Origin: Gemmatimonadales bacterium
GTDB lineage: Bacteria; Gemmatimonadota; Gemmatimonadetes; Longimicrobiales; Gaopeijiaceae
NCBI GenBank assembly: GCA_007695225.1
Contig: REED01000025.1
Coordinates: forward strand, 1-64,000
Direction: 5' to 3'
Length of the DNA stretch: 64,000 nucleotides
The notes under the pieces are model-generated. The model was not told the origin of the DNA and made no database searches. It saw only the letters and a program-made list of their open reading frames with translations. Both the position numbers and the translations under genes were made by a program. The stretch's first letter is position 1, and every line of letters starts with the position of its first letter. Positions 37,431-47,610 of this stretch are shown here, piece after piece.

Positions 37431-38870
37431 TCAGCGCCCTCCGCTTCCACCCGGCCGCACGAAGTCCGTCCCCTCCCAACAGCGGTCCGCCCGGTACCCC
37501 GGGATGTCCGGACGGCCACAGAAGCGCTCGGCATCCTCCGGGCGGAGATCGACGAGCCGGTTGGGTCCCTCCGGGTCCTTGTGGAGTTCGAAGGCGTCGT
37601 AAAGGCGGCCGGTGGTGGTGCGGGACTCGAAGACGATCCGGTCCCACTCCACCTGGACGGTCTGGTAGAGCTGGGTGTCCTCGCCGACGCGATCGAAGGT
37701 CTCCAGCGCCTCTTCGGAGGCGAAGTACATCTTCGGCCCTGCCACGGAAACCACGTACATCGTCCCCACCCGACCGTCCCAGGCCGTGGTCCCCTCGGCC
37801 AGGTTGCCTCCCCGGCCATAGCTGTGATCGTGCCCCTGGAGGACCAGGTCCACCCCGTACTCCTCGAAGAGGGGCTGCCAGTGCTCCTGGAGGGAGGGGT
37901 TGTCCCGACCCCGGGCCACCGACACCACCGGATGATGGAAGACCGCCACCGTCCAGCGGTTCGGGTTGTCCCGGAGGAGCGCCTCCAACCAGCGGGCCTG
38001 GTCCTCTACCCGGTCCGGGGCGTCGTCGTAGACCGCCTCCACCGAGTTGAGGACGATGAAGCGCACGCCCTGGAAGTCCACATGGTAGACGGTCTCTTCC
38101 ATCCCGTCGGGTCCGTTTCCGGGAAAGGCGAACTGTACCGGCCAGTGGGGGGAGAGGGTGCGCCACTCCCGCCCGGCCTGGTCCACCTCATCCACGTATT
38201 CGTGATTTCCCGGAGCGGGGATACTGGGGATCATCCCGTGGAGCCACCCCCCGGCGTCGAACCATTCGCCCCATTCGTCGTCGTGGTTACCGGCTCTGAG
38301 ATTCACCAGATCCCCGGCGTGCACCATCACCCGGGCGTCGGATCGGTCCAGCGCCGCCTGCCGCACCGTCCGGGAGTAGTGGGATTTCACGGCGTTCTGG
38401 GCGTCGCCGAAATAAAGGAAGGAAAAGGGCTCGAAGGTCCCCTTCGCCGTCCGGAACTGGAACCACTCGCTCCAGGTCCCCTCCCCCCCCACCCGGTAGG
38501 CGTAAAGGGTGTTGGGACGCAGGTCGGTGAAGGTGACGGTGTGATGATGGGCGAGACCATTGCCGGCCTCCAGGGGAGTGGTCCGACCCTCCACCATCCG
38601 GGCCGTAAGATGGAGTCCCGGGGAATCGCCGGCCACCGAGATCTCAGCCACCGCCCGGGTGACGGAGGGACCGGTCCGCCAGGTCACCGCCTGGGTGGCG
38701 GCAGGATCCCCGGTGAACGTAAGGACGATCCGATCCGGGAATCCGGTGGGCTCGTACCGGGGCATTCCTTCCGGCACCAGAGTGTTCTGTGCTTCGGCAA
38801 GGCCAGGGGCCAGCGCGACGAGTAGGACTCCCACCAGGGAGAAGAGAACGGCGCGGGAAGGACGACGCAT
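37431..38870 (-). CDS. Exported purple acid phosphatase-like metallophosphoesterase
   Basis: 479 aa. A signal peptide (about 1-27, ending AEAQ) is followed by a fibronectin-III-like N-terminal domain (about 45-140) and a calcineurin-type phosphoesterase: FGDAQ, HAGDLVNLRAG, APGNHEY, VAVFHHPVV and QGHDHSYGRGG supply the dinuclear metal ligands. This is the purple acid phosphatase arrangement, so it probably hydrolyses phosphate esters outside the cytoplasm. The ATG at 38870 gives the proper signal peptide; an earlier one at 38936 adds 22 residues. Confidence 0.88.
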   Translation of the reverse strand: MRRPSRAVLFSLVGVLLVALAPGLAEAQNTLVPEGMPRYEPTGFPDRIVLTFTGDPAATQAVTWRTGPSVTRAVAEISVAGDSPGLHLTARMVEGRTTPLEAGNGLAHHHTVTFTDLRPNTLYAYRVGGEGTWSEWFQFRTAKGTFEPFSFLYFGDAQNAVKSHYSRTVRQAALDRSDARVMVHAGDLVNLRAGNHDDEWGEWFDAGGWLHGMIPSIPAPGNHEYVDEVDQAGREWRTLSPHWPVQFAFPGNGPDGMEETVYHVDFQGVRFIVLNSVEAVYDDAPDRVEDQARWLEALLRDNPNRWTVAVFHHPVVSVARGRDNPSLQEHWQPLFEEYGVDLVLQGHDHSYGRGGNLAEGTTAWDGRVGTMYVVSVAGPKMYFASEEALETFDRVGEDTQLYQTVQVEWDRIVFESRTTTGRLYDAFELHKDPEGPNRLVDLRPEDAERFCGRPDIPGYRADRCWEGTDFVRPGGSGGR

Positions 38871-38987
38871 GGGTCTCGTTTCGGCGAGGAGGATGAGGAG
38901 GGGGAACCGGAACCGGCTTCCCAAAGCTGGTGCCACGCGTGGTCCGTAGCATCACGGCTGCGTCACCAGCTCGTAACGGCCCCTTCC

Positions 38988-40934
38988 CTACCCCCCGATC
39001 TCCAGGGTTCGACCCGACACCGTTTCCGTCCGCCCCGGCAGGGACAGGGAGAGGTTCAATCGATATCGGCCAGACTCCAGCCCGGAGAGGTCCAGGTGGA
39101 CCCTTCGGAAGAGGGGTGTCTCTGCCGACGCCGATCGGTCCCGGGCCGGCGCGGGCCGTCCCTCCTCCCAGCGGACTTCCACCGGGGCCGGAGGGGAGAG
39201 GAAGCGAAGCGCCTCGCCCGCCCGTCGGAGGAGTCCCCGATCGTCAGGCTCCACCGTGACACGGAACCGGAGGCGATCCACCTCCGGGGGGAGGTTGTAG
39301 ACCTCCCACGCCACCTCAACACCTCCCGGGGGAACACCGGAGCCCGGGAAGGCCCGAGGGAGGTGGTCCTCCAGGACCTCGTCGACGGTCTCGTTGCGGT
39401 CCCCGGGGTCGCCCTCGGGTGACGAAGGTGCACCTGAGGCGGGTTCCGGTTCCAGGAGAAGAAGGTCCGAGAGGCCCACCACGTCCCGATGAAGGGGTTC
39501 CTGCGCCGTCCCCTGGCGGTGGCGCCAGGCCCGGTGGCCCTCCCGGTCCAGGACCTCTACGGAAAGGAGGTGTGCCTCGGCGGGGCCCTGGACCGTGGCG
39601 ACGCCCCGGGCACCCTCTCCCCGGGATCCATCCCACTGCGTGCTCTCCCCCTGCCGAAGGACCTCCACCGAAGACGCATCGACGGGGAGGAGGAAGACCC
39701 CCGACGCCAGCGTCTCCGCTCCCACCTCCGCGGCAGCGGAATCAGGACCGACCGGAAGGGGATGGGGAAGCTCCCACGCCGCCACGACGAGGAGGGCGTC
39801 TCCCCGGCGGAACCGGGCCACCTGCGAGGCCAAAGCATGGATGGTGGGCGCGGCGGGAAGCGCGTGGCGGGATCGGGCTCGGCGCTCCACCGTGGAGAAG
39901 GCGTCAGGGTCTGCGGCCACCGGGTCCCGGAGGGCGGCCGCCGTCGGGACGATCCCACGGGAGAAGGGATCGTAGCGCCCCACCACGGGGACGGGCCCCG
40001 GCACGTAGCTCCGGTCCCGCACCCGCTCATAGGCGACTTCCGGCCCATATCGGACCAGCATCTGCTCCATGTCCCGCCCCCAGGAGAGGCCGTGGGGATT
40101 TCGGGCCTCCGCCTGTAGCTCCGCCTCCACCCTCCGGGAGAAATGGAGGGTGCGGAAGGCATTCCCCTTCAGGAGGAAGAGGGGGTTCGAGTAGAGCCAG
40201 ATCCGGACCTCGAGGGCCTCGCGCTCCGGACCTTCCGCCCTGCGAAGGTCCCCCCAGCTGTCCTCGTCCACCACCCATTCCAGGGAAAGCCATCGCTCCC
40301 GGTCCTCGGGGTCCAGGACATCGAGGGCCGCCTGGAAGGCGGATTCCGCCTCGGGGACGCGACCCAGGTGGTGGAGCGCGAGCCCCTCCAGACCGGCACA
40401 CCATCCGGGGCGTGGAACCTGGCAATCCCGGGCCACCTCCAGCGCGTCCGCCCAACGTCCCGCCTCGCCCAGGTAGCGGACCCGCTGCCCCACCACCCAG
40501 TCGTTTCCGGGGTGCTCCCGGGCCACCCGGGCCAAGGCCATGAGGAGTTCCTCCCGGGCCACCACCACCTCCCGCGCTTCCGGAGGTGGTCGCCAGGAGG
40601 GGTCCTCCGTCCAACCTCCCCGGGGTTCGGGTGGGAATCGGAGGCAGAATCGTCCCACGACCTCATCGCAGGGTCCCCCCGACGGCCAGTTGGACCAGGG
40701 GGCGTGCTGGACCCGGATCCGCTCGAAGCGGGCCTGGGCGTTGCGAGCATCCCGGTGGAGCTGGGTGGAATCGGAGGCGAGGAGCTGGTCCGCCGGGGAC
40801 GACACCGCAACGGGTGCGCTCGAGCCGGCCGGAAGCGGGGTGGGATGATCGGTGTCGGTCCAGTCCCCGACCGGGCCCGCCACCGGAAGGAGGAGGGCGA
40901 GAAGAAGCGTCGGACTGGATCCTGAAATCCCCAC
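38988..40934 (-). CDS. Exported protein with GWxTD-like domain
   Basis: About 648 aa from a GTG at 40934, which gives a good signal peptide (SSPTLLLALLLPVAGPVG). The only upstream ATG (41021) lies inside tRNA-Gln and is rejected. A helical, TPR-like stretch (about 130-230) precedes a segment with Trp-Gly-x-Asp (LSWGRDMEQMLVRYGPE) that resembles the GWxTD domain found in Gemmatimonadota and Acidobacteriota; C-terminal beta-rich regions follow. The function of this family is unknown. Domain call is from pattern only. Confidence 0.65.
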   Translation of the reverse strand: MGISGSSPTLLLALLLPVAGPVGDWTDTDHPTPLPAGSSAPVAVSSPADQLLASDSTQLHRDARNAQARFERIRVQHAPWSNWPSGGPCDEVVGRFCLRFPPEPRGGWTEDPSWRPPPEAREVVVAREELLMALARVAREHPGNDWVVGQRVRYLGEAGRWADALEVARDCQVPRPGWCAGLEGLALHHLGRVPEAESAFQAALDVLDPEDRERWLSLEWVVDEDSWGDLRRAEGPEREALEVRIWLYSNPLFLLKGNAFRTLHFSRRVEAELQAEARNPHGLSWGRDMEQMLVRYGPEVAYERVRDRSYVPGPVPVVGRYDPFSRGIVPTAAALRDPVAADPDAFSTVERRARSRHALPAAPTIHALASQVARFRRGDALLVVAAWELPHPLPVGPDSAAAEVGAETLASGVFLLPVDASSVEVLRQGESTQWDGSRGEGARGVATVQGPAEAHLLSVEVLDREGHRAWRHRQGTAQEPLHRDVVGLSDLLLLEPEPASGAPSSPEGDPGDRNETVDEVLEDHLPRAFPGSGVPPGGVEVAWEVYNLPPEVDRLRFRVTVEPDDRGLLRRAGEALRFLSPPAPVEVRWEEGRPAPARDRSASAETPLFRRVHLDLSGLESGRYRLNLSLSLPGRTETVSGRTLEIGG

Positions 40935-40964
40935 GGGACTGCAACCTGAGAGAGGGGAACGGCA

Positions 40965-41035
40965 TTGGCCCGGGTGGATTCGAACCACCACCGCCGGTTC
41001 CAAAGACCGGTGTCCTGCCATTAGACGACGGGCCA
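40965..41035 (-). tRNA. tRNA-Gln (anticodon UUG)
   Basis: A full cloverleaf is seen on the minus strand: acceptor TGGCCCG with CGGGCCA, D stem GTCT with GGAC, anticodon stem CCGGT with ACCGG around loop CTTTGGA (anticodon TTG), T stem GGTGG with CCACC around TTCGAAT, and discriminator A. It is 71 nt and the CCA end is not encoded. MnmA in the same window would thiolate this tRNA at U34. Confidence 0.95.
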
Positions 41036-41325
41036 GAAAGGCAGCTTATGAAAGGTGGGCGTACACCATCGCGGTAGCAAGATCCTGGCGGGACATCCGC
41101 ACGGGACATTCGCACAGGCGCTCTTTCCCGGAGGGATATCATCATGGGGGACCGGGCGGACCCGATACCCCCGGAGTCTCCGTGCGTGCTATGCCGGCCC
41201 CACGCCAGCGATCCCCAGGCCAGCGATCCCATCCCCCGCCCTGACACCCGCTCCGGCACCCGCTCTGGCGTGGAACCGCCGGGAAGTCCGCGTCGTCCCC
41301 CCGTTGGAAGCCACTTCTCTCCGTG

Positions 41326-42603
41326 TCAGAGCCCGAGTCGAGCGCGGAAGACCCTGGCCTCGAAGCCGGGGCGGTCCAGGGAAAGGCGACCCGTGACCCG
41401 GATCTCCACCGAGGCCGACTCTCCGGGAGCCAGGACCCTGCCCGGGATCCGGGGGAAACCGGTCCCAGGGACGACCTCGATCAGGTGGAGCCTGCGATCC
41501 CGCTGCGGATCCCCGTCGACGGCCTCCAGGGGGTCCAGCCCAAAGGCGGCCTGGACCGAGGGATGTGTGGCATAGCGGTAGCCCAAAAGGGTCAGGTCCC
41601 CCTCGGGGGTGCGCAGGACCACGTGGAGAGGGCTCAGGACGGGCTCCCGGGAGACGTTCCGGATGGAGAGGGTCTGGATGTGGGCGAATCCCTCCTCCGG
41701 GGGACGGGTGGGTCCCGCCTCGATCTCGAAGTGACCGGTCACGTCCACCGGTGGAGCGGGAGGCGATCGGGCGGCCTCCACCACCCACGCCCCGATCCAC
41801 GTTCGCCCCCCCCGGTTCCGCACCGTGATCACCGCACCGCCGGGGCGGCCAGGGTGGAGTGTCCAGACTCCGGAATCGTCCAGGGCGGGGCGAACCACCT
41901 CGGGGTCGCTGGAGAGGAGTTCGGTTCCCCTGGAGGTGTTGGAGAAGTCTCCCCGGATCCCTGGAAGGACTTCCCCGGAGACGCCCACCTCAAGGGGCAT
42001 CCGTCCGCGAGGGTCTGCCAGGTTGAAGGTCACGGCGAGCCGACTCGGGGAAAGGTTGCGGGGGCCACCGGTGAGGGTCAGAGCCCAGGACGACTCCACG
42101 GGGCGCTCCAGCGCCTGCCTCAGAGGCTCTCTCCCTTCCACCTGGTCCAGCAGGGGGAGATGAACCAGGAACCCCACGGTTCCTGCAACGAAGCCGATGA
42201 AGAGGAGGAGGCCGGCGCGTCGCCCTCCCCCTGGCCGGACCCCCTCCTCGCTCCTCCGATAGAGGGCCGAGAGGAGGAGGGCGGGCCAGGCCCATCCTCC
42301 GAAGGCCACGGTGAGCCGGAGGGGTAGGTCAGCCAGGATCAAGCCTGGAACTCCCAGGAAGGCTCGGGTCCAGAAGAGGGTGGTGAGGAGGATCCCCCCG
42401 GCCATCAGGAAAAGTACTTCTGCCCGGGAGACGGGAACCGCGGGACCTCCTCTCGCCATCCACCATCCCAGCGCGGCCAGCGCCACCGTGCCGATGGCCA
42501 GGACCGGGGCCCACCCGTGGTGGCTGTAGAGGTGGGCGTGGGGGAGTCCCACCGGGACCAGGCAGAAGATCAGCGCCACGGCCCCCTTCCAGCGTTTGCC
42601 CAT
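41326..42603 (-). CDS. Membrane protein with extracytoplasmic beta-rich domain, function unknown
   Basis: 425 aa. The first half has about five membrane helices; from about residue 165 a long soluble region of beta character follows (LSIRNVSREPVLSPLHVVLR, ESASVEIRVTGRLSL). The ATG at 42603 has AGGGTG six bases ahead, whereas the ATG at 42660 has no ribosome binding site. I do not recognise the family. It lies downstream of the SusCD genes on the same strand. The 290 bases between it and the tRNA hold a short direct repeat (GCCAGCGATCCC twice at about 41204-41231) but no gene. Confidence 0.75.
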   Translation of the reverse strand: MGKRWKGAVALIFCLVPVGLPHAHLYSHHGWAPVLAIGTVALAALGWWMARGGPAVPVSRAEVLFLMAGGILLTTLFWTRAFLGVPGLILADLPLRLTVAFGGWAWPALLLSALYRRSEEGVRPGGGRRAGLLLFIGFVAGTVGFLVHLPLLDQVEGREPLRQALERPVESSWALTLTGGPRNLSPSRLAVTFNLADPRGRMPLEVGVSGEVLPGIRGDFSNTSRGTELLSSDPEVVRPALDDSGVWTLHPGRPGGAVITVRNRGGRTWIGAWVVEAARSPPAPPVDVTGHFEIEAGPTRPPEEGFAHIQTLSIRNVSREPVLSPLHVVLRTPEGDLTLLGYRYATHPSVQAAFGLDPLEAVDGDPQRDRRLHLIEVVPGTGFPRIPGRVLAPGESASVEIRVTGRLSLDRPGFEARVFRARLGL

Positions 42604-42735
42604 CGTCACCCTACCGTTCGGAGAAGCCTGAGGTCGCATTCCCGGGGATGCCATGGCCACCCCCCCTCGGGGACCGAGAACACCCGACCGCCGGCCGGGT
42701 GCCTCGGTCCTCCAGGCGAGGGGACGCTCGGGCTT

Positions 42736-44034
42736 CTACCCGAGGTTGGGGTTGTTGTCGGTTTCCGCTCGCATGAGCGGGAGGCAGGTGTTGCTGCCGA
42801 AGGGCTCCAGCTTGTTGTTCAGACCCATCTCCCAGTTCAGATCGGCGGCATCCAACACCTCCGAGCTGAACCGTAGCATGTCGCCCATCCGGGTTCCCTG
42901 GAGCCAGAGCTCTCTCCGCCGCTCGTCCATGACCTGAACCATGATCTCCAGAGGGTCGGAGCTGCTGAAGGTGGGCAGGTCGTGCGTCGCCCGAAGCTGG
43001 TTGATGATGTCCACGGCAATCTGACCACCCTCCGCCTCGGCGATGATGAGGAGGGCCTCCCGGCCGGTGGCGATGGGCTTGTCGTCCGCCTCGGAGGCGT
43101 ACTTCTGCTGGAGGAAGAGGCCCGAAAACCCGTCGGTTCCCACTCCTGCATCCACATAGGACACCCGGGGGTCAGGGGCGCCCCCGACCTCCAACCCACG
43201 GAATCGGGCGTTCACACTGAGGTTCCGGTTCACGTTGGAGATCCGGTGGACCCGGTTCCGGCGTCGATCCGAGGTGGTGGAGTGGGTGGAGTACCGCACG
43301 AAGTCCAGCGGCACCTGGGCCGCATCCATCACGGCTCCCCCGGTGTCGCCCAGGTTCAGGCGGGCCCGGGCTCGGCCCACCAGGGCCATGTTCCGAAGGC
43401 TCTCGGCCTCCTGGGTATTGATGCCCTCCAATGACTGGATGGCCTGCGTGAAGCGATTCTCGGCCCGCTGGAAGCCCTGGGCCCGGGTCTCCTCCGGACC
43501 GATGTCGAAGGTCACGGAGCAGAAGGCCTCGCTCAGCAGGACGATGGAATAGCCGGCGTAGGCGTGGGACCACCCGACGAGGAGGTCCTTGTTCATGTCG
43601 ATCTGGTCCTGCGGAAACTCCATGATCCTGCGAATCGTTTCATCCGCCTGGAAGCGAGCGGTCTGCAGGGGCCTCCAGACCGCCACGCTCCCCAGGGCCT
43701 CGCACCCATCGGCTCCGAAATTCCGCTGCTCGTCGTTTCGCGAGCCCCAGATGTTGAAGTTCCGGAGGGTGGACACACTGTCCAGCTCGTCGGCGTGGAG
43801 TCCGGTCCCGAACACGTAATGGGAAAAGCCGCACTCGAAATCGGCCTGGACCCCCAGGACCAGGGTTTCGGCAAGCCTGGGATCGTTCAACTCCCGGGCC
43901 TCGACCTGCCCCGGGAGGTCCACATCCAACAGGCCGTCACAGCCTGCCAGCAGAAGGAAGGCACCGGCGAGGGCGACCCCCAGGCCGCCTCGACCGCGGC
44001 GCCAGCCCTGTCCGTTTGATTGGTGTCTGGACAT
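42736..44034 (-). CDS. RagB/SusD family lipoprotein
   Basis: 432 aa surface lipoprotein that captures nutrients for its SusC partner. The lipobox is LLLAGC near residue 31. The helical SusD plan is visible in the middle (ADETIRRIMEFPQDQ, NRFTQAIQSLEG, MALVGRARARLNLGD) and the C-terminus has ERRRELWLQGTRMGDMLRF. The ATG at 44034 lies 6 bases after AAAGGAG; ATGs at 44040 and 44070 are less well placed. It follows the susC gene by 59 bases. Ligand unknown. Confidence 0.92.
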   Translation of the reverse strand: MSRHQSNGQGWRRGRGGLGVALAGAFLLLAGCDGLLDVDLPGQVEARELNDPRLAETLVLGVQADFECGFSHYVFGTGLHADELDSVSTLRNFNIWGSRNDEQRNFGADGCEALGSVAVWRPLQTARFQADETIRRIMEFPQDQIDMNKDLLVGWSHAYAGYSIVLLSEAFCSVTFDIGPEETRAQGFQRAENRFTQAIQSLEGINTQEAESLRNMALVGRARARLNLGDTGGAVMDAAQVPLDFVRYSTHSTTSDRRRNRVHRISNVNRNLSVNARFRGLEVGGAPDPRVSYVDAGVGTDGFSGLFLQQKYASEADDKPIATGREALLIIAEAEGGQIAVDIINQLRATHDLPTFSSSDPLEIMVQVMDERRRELWLQGTRMGDMLRFSSEVLDAADLNWEMGLNNKLEPFGSNTCLPLMRAETDNNPNLG

Positions 44035-44093
44035 ATCCATCTCCTTTGAGTTCCGGTTGATCAGGTCCATTGTGCCTCCGTGCGCCCGGGCCC

Positions 44094-47000
44094 TCAGAAT
44101 GCGAACCTCAGGGTGACCAGGAAGGTCTTGTTCGGTGGCGGGGTGGCCTGGGCCTCCCCCTGGAAGCTCTGGCCCGGCCGGGTGATCTCCGGATCCATGA
44201 CGCGAACGCCACTCAGGAAGTGGAATTCGTCCTTCTGCCAGATGGTGGCAAGATTGCGGGCGGAGACGTTGAGCGAGGCCGCCCGGACCCCGAAGCCGCC
44301 GACCCACTCGTCGGGGATACGGTAGCGGAGAGCCACTTCCCGGAGCTTGAGGAAATCTCCCCGGTGGAAGCCGATGGGGGATCGGCCGATCTGCCTGTAG
44401 GCCATGAAGATGGGGTCGGTCTGTTCGTTGGCCTTGAGGGTGGTGCTGAAGCTGGTGCTGCTGGCGTTGATTCCATTGTCCATGGCCAGGTGTCCGCCGC
44501 GACCATCGGCGCTGGCGAAGAGCTGGAAGTCGCCCACATCGACGCTGGTGTTCAGGTTCACGATCCAGGTGGGCTCGGACCGGCCCCAGAAGAGGCGAGG
44601 GGCCTCGCTACAGGGCACCGCCTCACCGCCGAAGAAGAGATTCCCCTCTCCGGTTCCCCCGTCGCACATGAGGTTGGTGACGGCTCCCGAGCTCCCGCTC
44701 ACAAAGTCTGCGGAGAGGATCCGCTGGTGGAACCAGTCGGCCAAGGCGAAGTCCACACGATGCTGTCGATCTCCGGCTCCCACCACCCCGGACACGGCGA
44801 TCACGTCGGTGTCCGGTCCCAGGTCCTTGATCTCATTTCGCTGGAGGGCGAGCCCGCCCCCCAGATTCCAGCGGAGGCGCTCTCGCTGGATGACCGTTGT
44901 GTTCACCTGGAGCTCGGTCCCCCAGTTGTCCACCTGGCCCAGGTTCACGAGCTGGGAGCCCGGGAATCCGCCCGAGGGCGGAAGGCCCCGCTGCACGATG
45001 GCGTCGGTGGTGCTTCGGAAGAACTGGGTGAACTCCAGGCTGATCCGGTCATCCAGGAAGCCGGCATCGAACCCCAGTTCGACCTCGGAGCCGATCTCCG
45101 GTTGCAGGTCCGGGTTGCCGAAGGCCTGCGGGGTCAGAACCGGAGCGTCGCCGGGACCGGTCTCGGCCCGAAAGAGGCGGGCTGCATCAAAGGCATCCGG
45201 CTGCATCCCGGCCCGACCCCATGCGGCGCGGAGGCGGAGCTGGCTGACACCGCGAATGTGGAAGAAGTCCTCCTCGTGGAGGACCCAGGCTCCGCTCAGC
45301 TTGGGAAAGACGACGGCGCTGGACTCCTCACCGAAGGCGCTGTTCTCGTCGATCCGCACGGCGCCGGTCACGAAGAGCCGCTGCTGCCAATCGAGCTCCT
45401 GCTGGACGAACCCACCCACCGTGACGTTCTGCACAAAGGTCTCGTTCCCCCGGGTCTCCGCTGCCCCACCCACGGTAGTGACGGGTCGGGCCGGAAGCTG
45501 ATCGCCCCGGGCGAAGGTGACCCAGTCGGTGCGATCGAAGACCTGGAAGCCACCGGAGGTGGCGGAGCCCAAGCTCTCGTTTAGCTGGAACCGGGCCGTG
45601 GTGGAATGGTCGAAGCTGATTACCTCGTTCTGGATCCGTTGGACATCCCTACGACCCCGGCTGTCCGCGCCGAAGAATCCGCCGGCCCCCAGTGGGTCCG
45701 CGGTCCAGAGGGTGGTGTTGCTCGTTTCGGTGATGTCCACACCGAAGGTGGTCCGCGAACTGAGCCAGGATAGGGGGGTGAAGTTGGCCGTGCCGCTCAT
45801 GTTCATCCGGTTCACGTTGGACCGGACGAAGAGGTCGTCCCGCAGCGCTTCCGGGGGGGCGTTGTCGAAGCCCCGGAGCCGGTTCTCCCTCCCCCCGGCG
45901 AAGACGTTGGTGGCCGGTGTGGACCAGAAGACCCGCCGGAACCACTCCCCGGTCTGCCGTGTCTGGCCCGTGGAGTAGGAGCTGTTGATGGAGATGTCCA
46001 GGTTCTCCCTGGCCAGGAAGTCGATGTTGGCTCGAACCGCGGTATTCCGGGTCCAGTTCCAGTCCACCACTCCGTCGGCCCGATTCTGTCGCACGGACGC
46101 GAAGTAGCGCAGACGGTCGGTTCCGCCTCGGGCGCTCAGGTTGTACTCCTGGGAGAGACCGGTCTGGAAGATGTCACCGTTGCCGGTTTCCCTCTCCTGC
46201 CGGACGATGTTGAAGCCGATGATCTCCCGGGTGTCCGGATTGGTCCAGAAGGCATCGGGTATGGTTCCTTCCGGATCGTGGAACCAGGTACCGCCCAGGC
46301 TGCTGGAAAAATTGAACTGGTTCTCCCCGGACTGCCCCCGCTTCGTGATGATCTGGATCACGCCGTTGGACGCCTCCGTGCCATAGAGGGTGGCCGCCGC
46401 GGGTCCCTTGATGACCTCGATGCTGGCGATGTCCTCTGGGTTGACATCGTTGAGGCGGCTTGCCCGGCCGTCTCGACCCCCGGTCGCGTTTCCGGAGACC
46501 GGATCCGAGTTCATGCGGACCCCGTCGATGTAGATGATGGGATCATTGTTCAGGGCGGCGCTGCTGGATCCTCGGATTCGGATGGGGGCGCCGCCGGCTC
46601 CGACCTGGCCTCCTCCCGGATCCACGATCAGTCCGGGCACCCTTCCGGCCAGGAGTTCCTGCACATTCTGGGCGGGGCTGACCTCCCGGACCGAGGCGAT
46701 ATCCACCCGGTCCACCACGTTTCCGATGGAGCGGCGCTGCGCTCCCCCGGCTGTACCGGTCACGATCACCTCGTCCAACGCCAGGGCCTGACGACGCAGG
46801 ATGATTTCCAGGTTCACCGACTGGCCGGATACGATCGTCACCGACTCGGTTCGAGGGGCGTAGCCGAGCATCTGAACCCGGACCTCCACCTGACCCACAG
46901 GGACGTTGGCGATGGAGAAGCTTCCGTTCGACCCGCTGAGGGAGCCCAGGCCGGTGCCAACGACCTCCACCTGGGCACCGGGAAGCATGCGTCCGGATCC

Positions 47001-47222
47001 CTCCTCCGTCACCCGACCCGTGAGGGTCCCCTGGAGAGCGAGGATCCGGTCATCCATGCCCCCGAGCGTCGGGTTCATGGGAGTAGGGATAGTTGCCGTC
47101 GAATGAAGCCGGTCCGGCTCCAGGGGTTCCGCAGCCTGCAGGGGAAGGGCGGATAGGCTGACGAGCAGTCCGGGGAGTGCAGCAACCATGAGTGCAGCAA
47201 GCAGACAAGATCGTACGTGCAC
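44094..47222 (-). CDS. SusC/RagA family TonB-linked outer membrane protein
   Basis: About 1042 aa. A signal peptide (to about 32) is followed by a carboxypeptidase-like regulatory domain (GTLTGRVTEEGSGRMLPGAQ), a short conserved ALDEVIVTGTAGG, the plug (PIIYIDGVRMNSDPVSG, IEVIKGPAAATLYGTEASNG, IITKRG) and the barrel ending in LVTLRFAF. The GTG at 47222 has a strong AAGGAGG five bases ahead; the ATGs at 47249/47246 have no ribosome binding site. It works with the downstream SusD. No carbohydrate-active enzyme is nearby, so the substrate is not obvious. Confidence 0.93.
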   Translation of the reverse strand: MHVRSCLLAALMVAALPGLLVSLSALPLQAAEPLEPDRLHSTATIPTPMNPTLGGMDDRILALQGTLTGRVTEEGSGRMLPGAQVEVVGTGLGSLSGSNGSFSIANVPVGQVEVRVQMLGYAPRTESVTIVSGQSVNLEIILRRQALALDEVIVTGTAGGAQRRSIGNVVDRVDIASVREVSPAQNVQELLAGRVPGLIVDPGGGQVGAGGAPIRIRGSSSAALNNDPIIYIDGVRMNSDPVSGNATGGRDGRASRLNDVNPEDIASIEVIKGPAAATLYGTEASNGVIQIITKRGQSGENQFNFSSSLGGTWFHDPEGTIPDAFWTNPDTREIIGFNIVRQERETGNGDIFQTGLSQEYNLSARGGTDRLRYFASVRQNRADGVVDWNWTRNTAVRANIDFLARENLDISINSSYSTGQTRQTGEWFRRVFWSTPATNVFAGGRENRLRGFDNAPPEALRDDLFVRSNVNRMNMSGTANFTPLSWLSSRTTFGVDITETSNTTLWTADPLGAGGFFGADSRGRRDVQRIQNEVISFDHSTTARFQLNESLGSATSGGFQVFDRTDWVTFARGDQLPARPVTTVGGAAETRGNETFVQNVTVGGFVQQELDWQQRLFVTGAVRIDENSAFGEESSAVVFPKLSGAWVLHEEDFFHIRGVSQLRLRAAWGRAGMQPDAFDAARLFRAETGPGDAPVLTPQAFGNPDLQPEIGSEVELGFDAGFLDDRISLEFTQFFRSTTDAIVQRGLPPSGGFPGSQLVNLGQVDNWGTELQVNTTVIQRERLRWNLGGGLALQRNEIKDLGPDTDVIAVSGVVGAGDRQHRVDFALADWFHQRILSADFVSGSSGAVTNLMCDGGTGEGNLFFGGEAVPCSEAPRLFWGRSEPTWIVNLNTSVDVGDFQLFASADGRGGHLAMDNGINASSTSFSTTLKANEQTDPIFMAYRQIGRSPIGFHRGDFLKLREVALRYRIPDEWVGGFGVRAASLNVSARNLATIWQKDEFHFLSGVRVMDPEITRPGQSFQGEAQATPPPNKTFLVTLRFAF

Positions 47223-47610
47223 GGGGACCTCCTTGGGATTGTGCATCATTCGGGAGGAGGTCGGCGAAGTCTCCGGCGCCTCCCGGCGAGATTTCCGCGA
47301 ACAGCGGAGTACGAACGGACACCCGGGCCAAGACGACCGACCCGACGCCGGGGTTGTGGGAAGGCATTCTCCTGGTGGGTGGCGCCGCCTGGGGGTGATG
47401 GGCCCGGACGGATGGGTCCGGGTCGCAGCTTGGCCCAGGATTCAAGAACCTCGGTGATCCGACGTTCTGGCCGTACCAGCGCAATCGCTACCCACGCCGG
47501 AGAGTTCCCACGCTCCCCCCACCCTGTGTTGCGGCAGTGGAAGTCAGGAACCAGAGCCAGGGGAGGTGAGTTCTCAGGGGAGTGGAACCCGGAAACCTCA
47601 AGGAGCGTGG
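47223..47610. other. Divergent intergenic region between susC and a lipoprotein gene
   Basis: 388 bases without a supported gene. It must carry promoters for both directions. An inverted repeat, CCCGGAC (47403-47409) and GTCCGGG (47416-47422), with a 6-base loop, is the only clear structure; its role is unknown. Confidence 0.5.
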
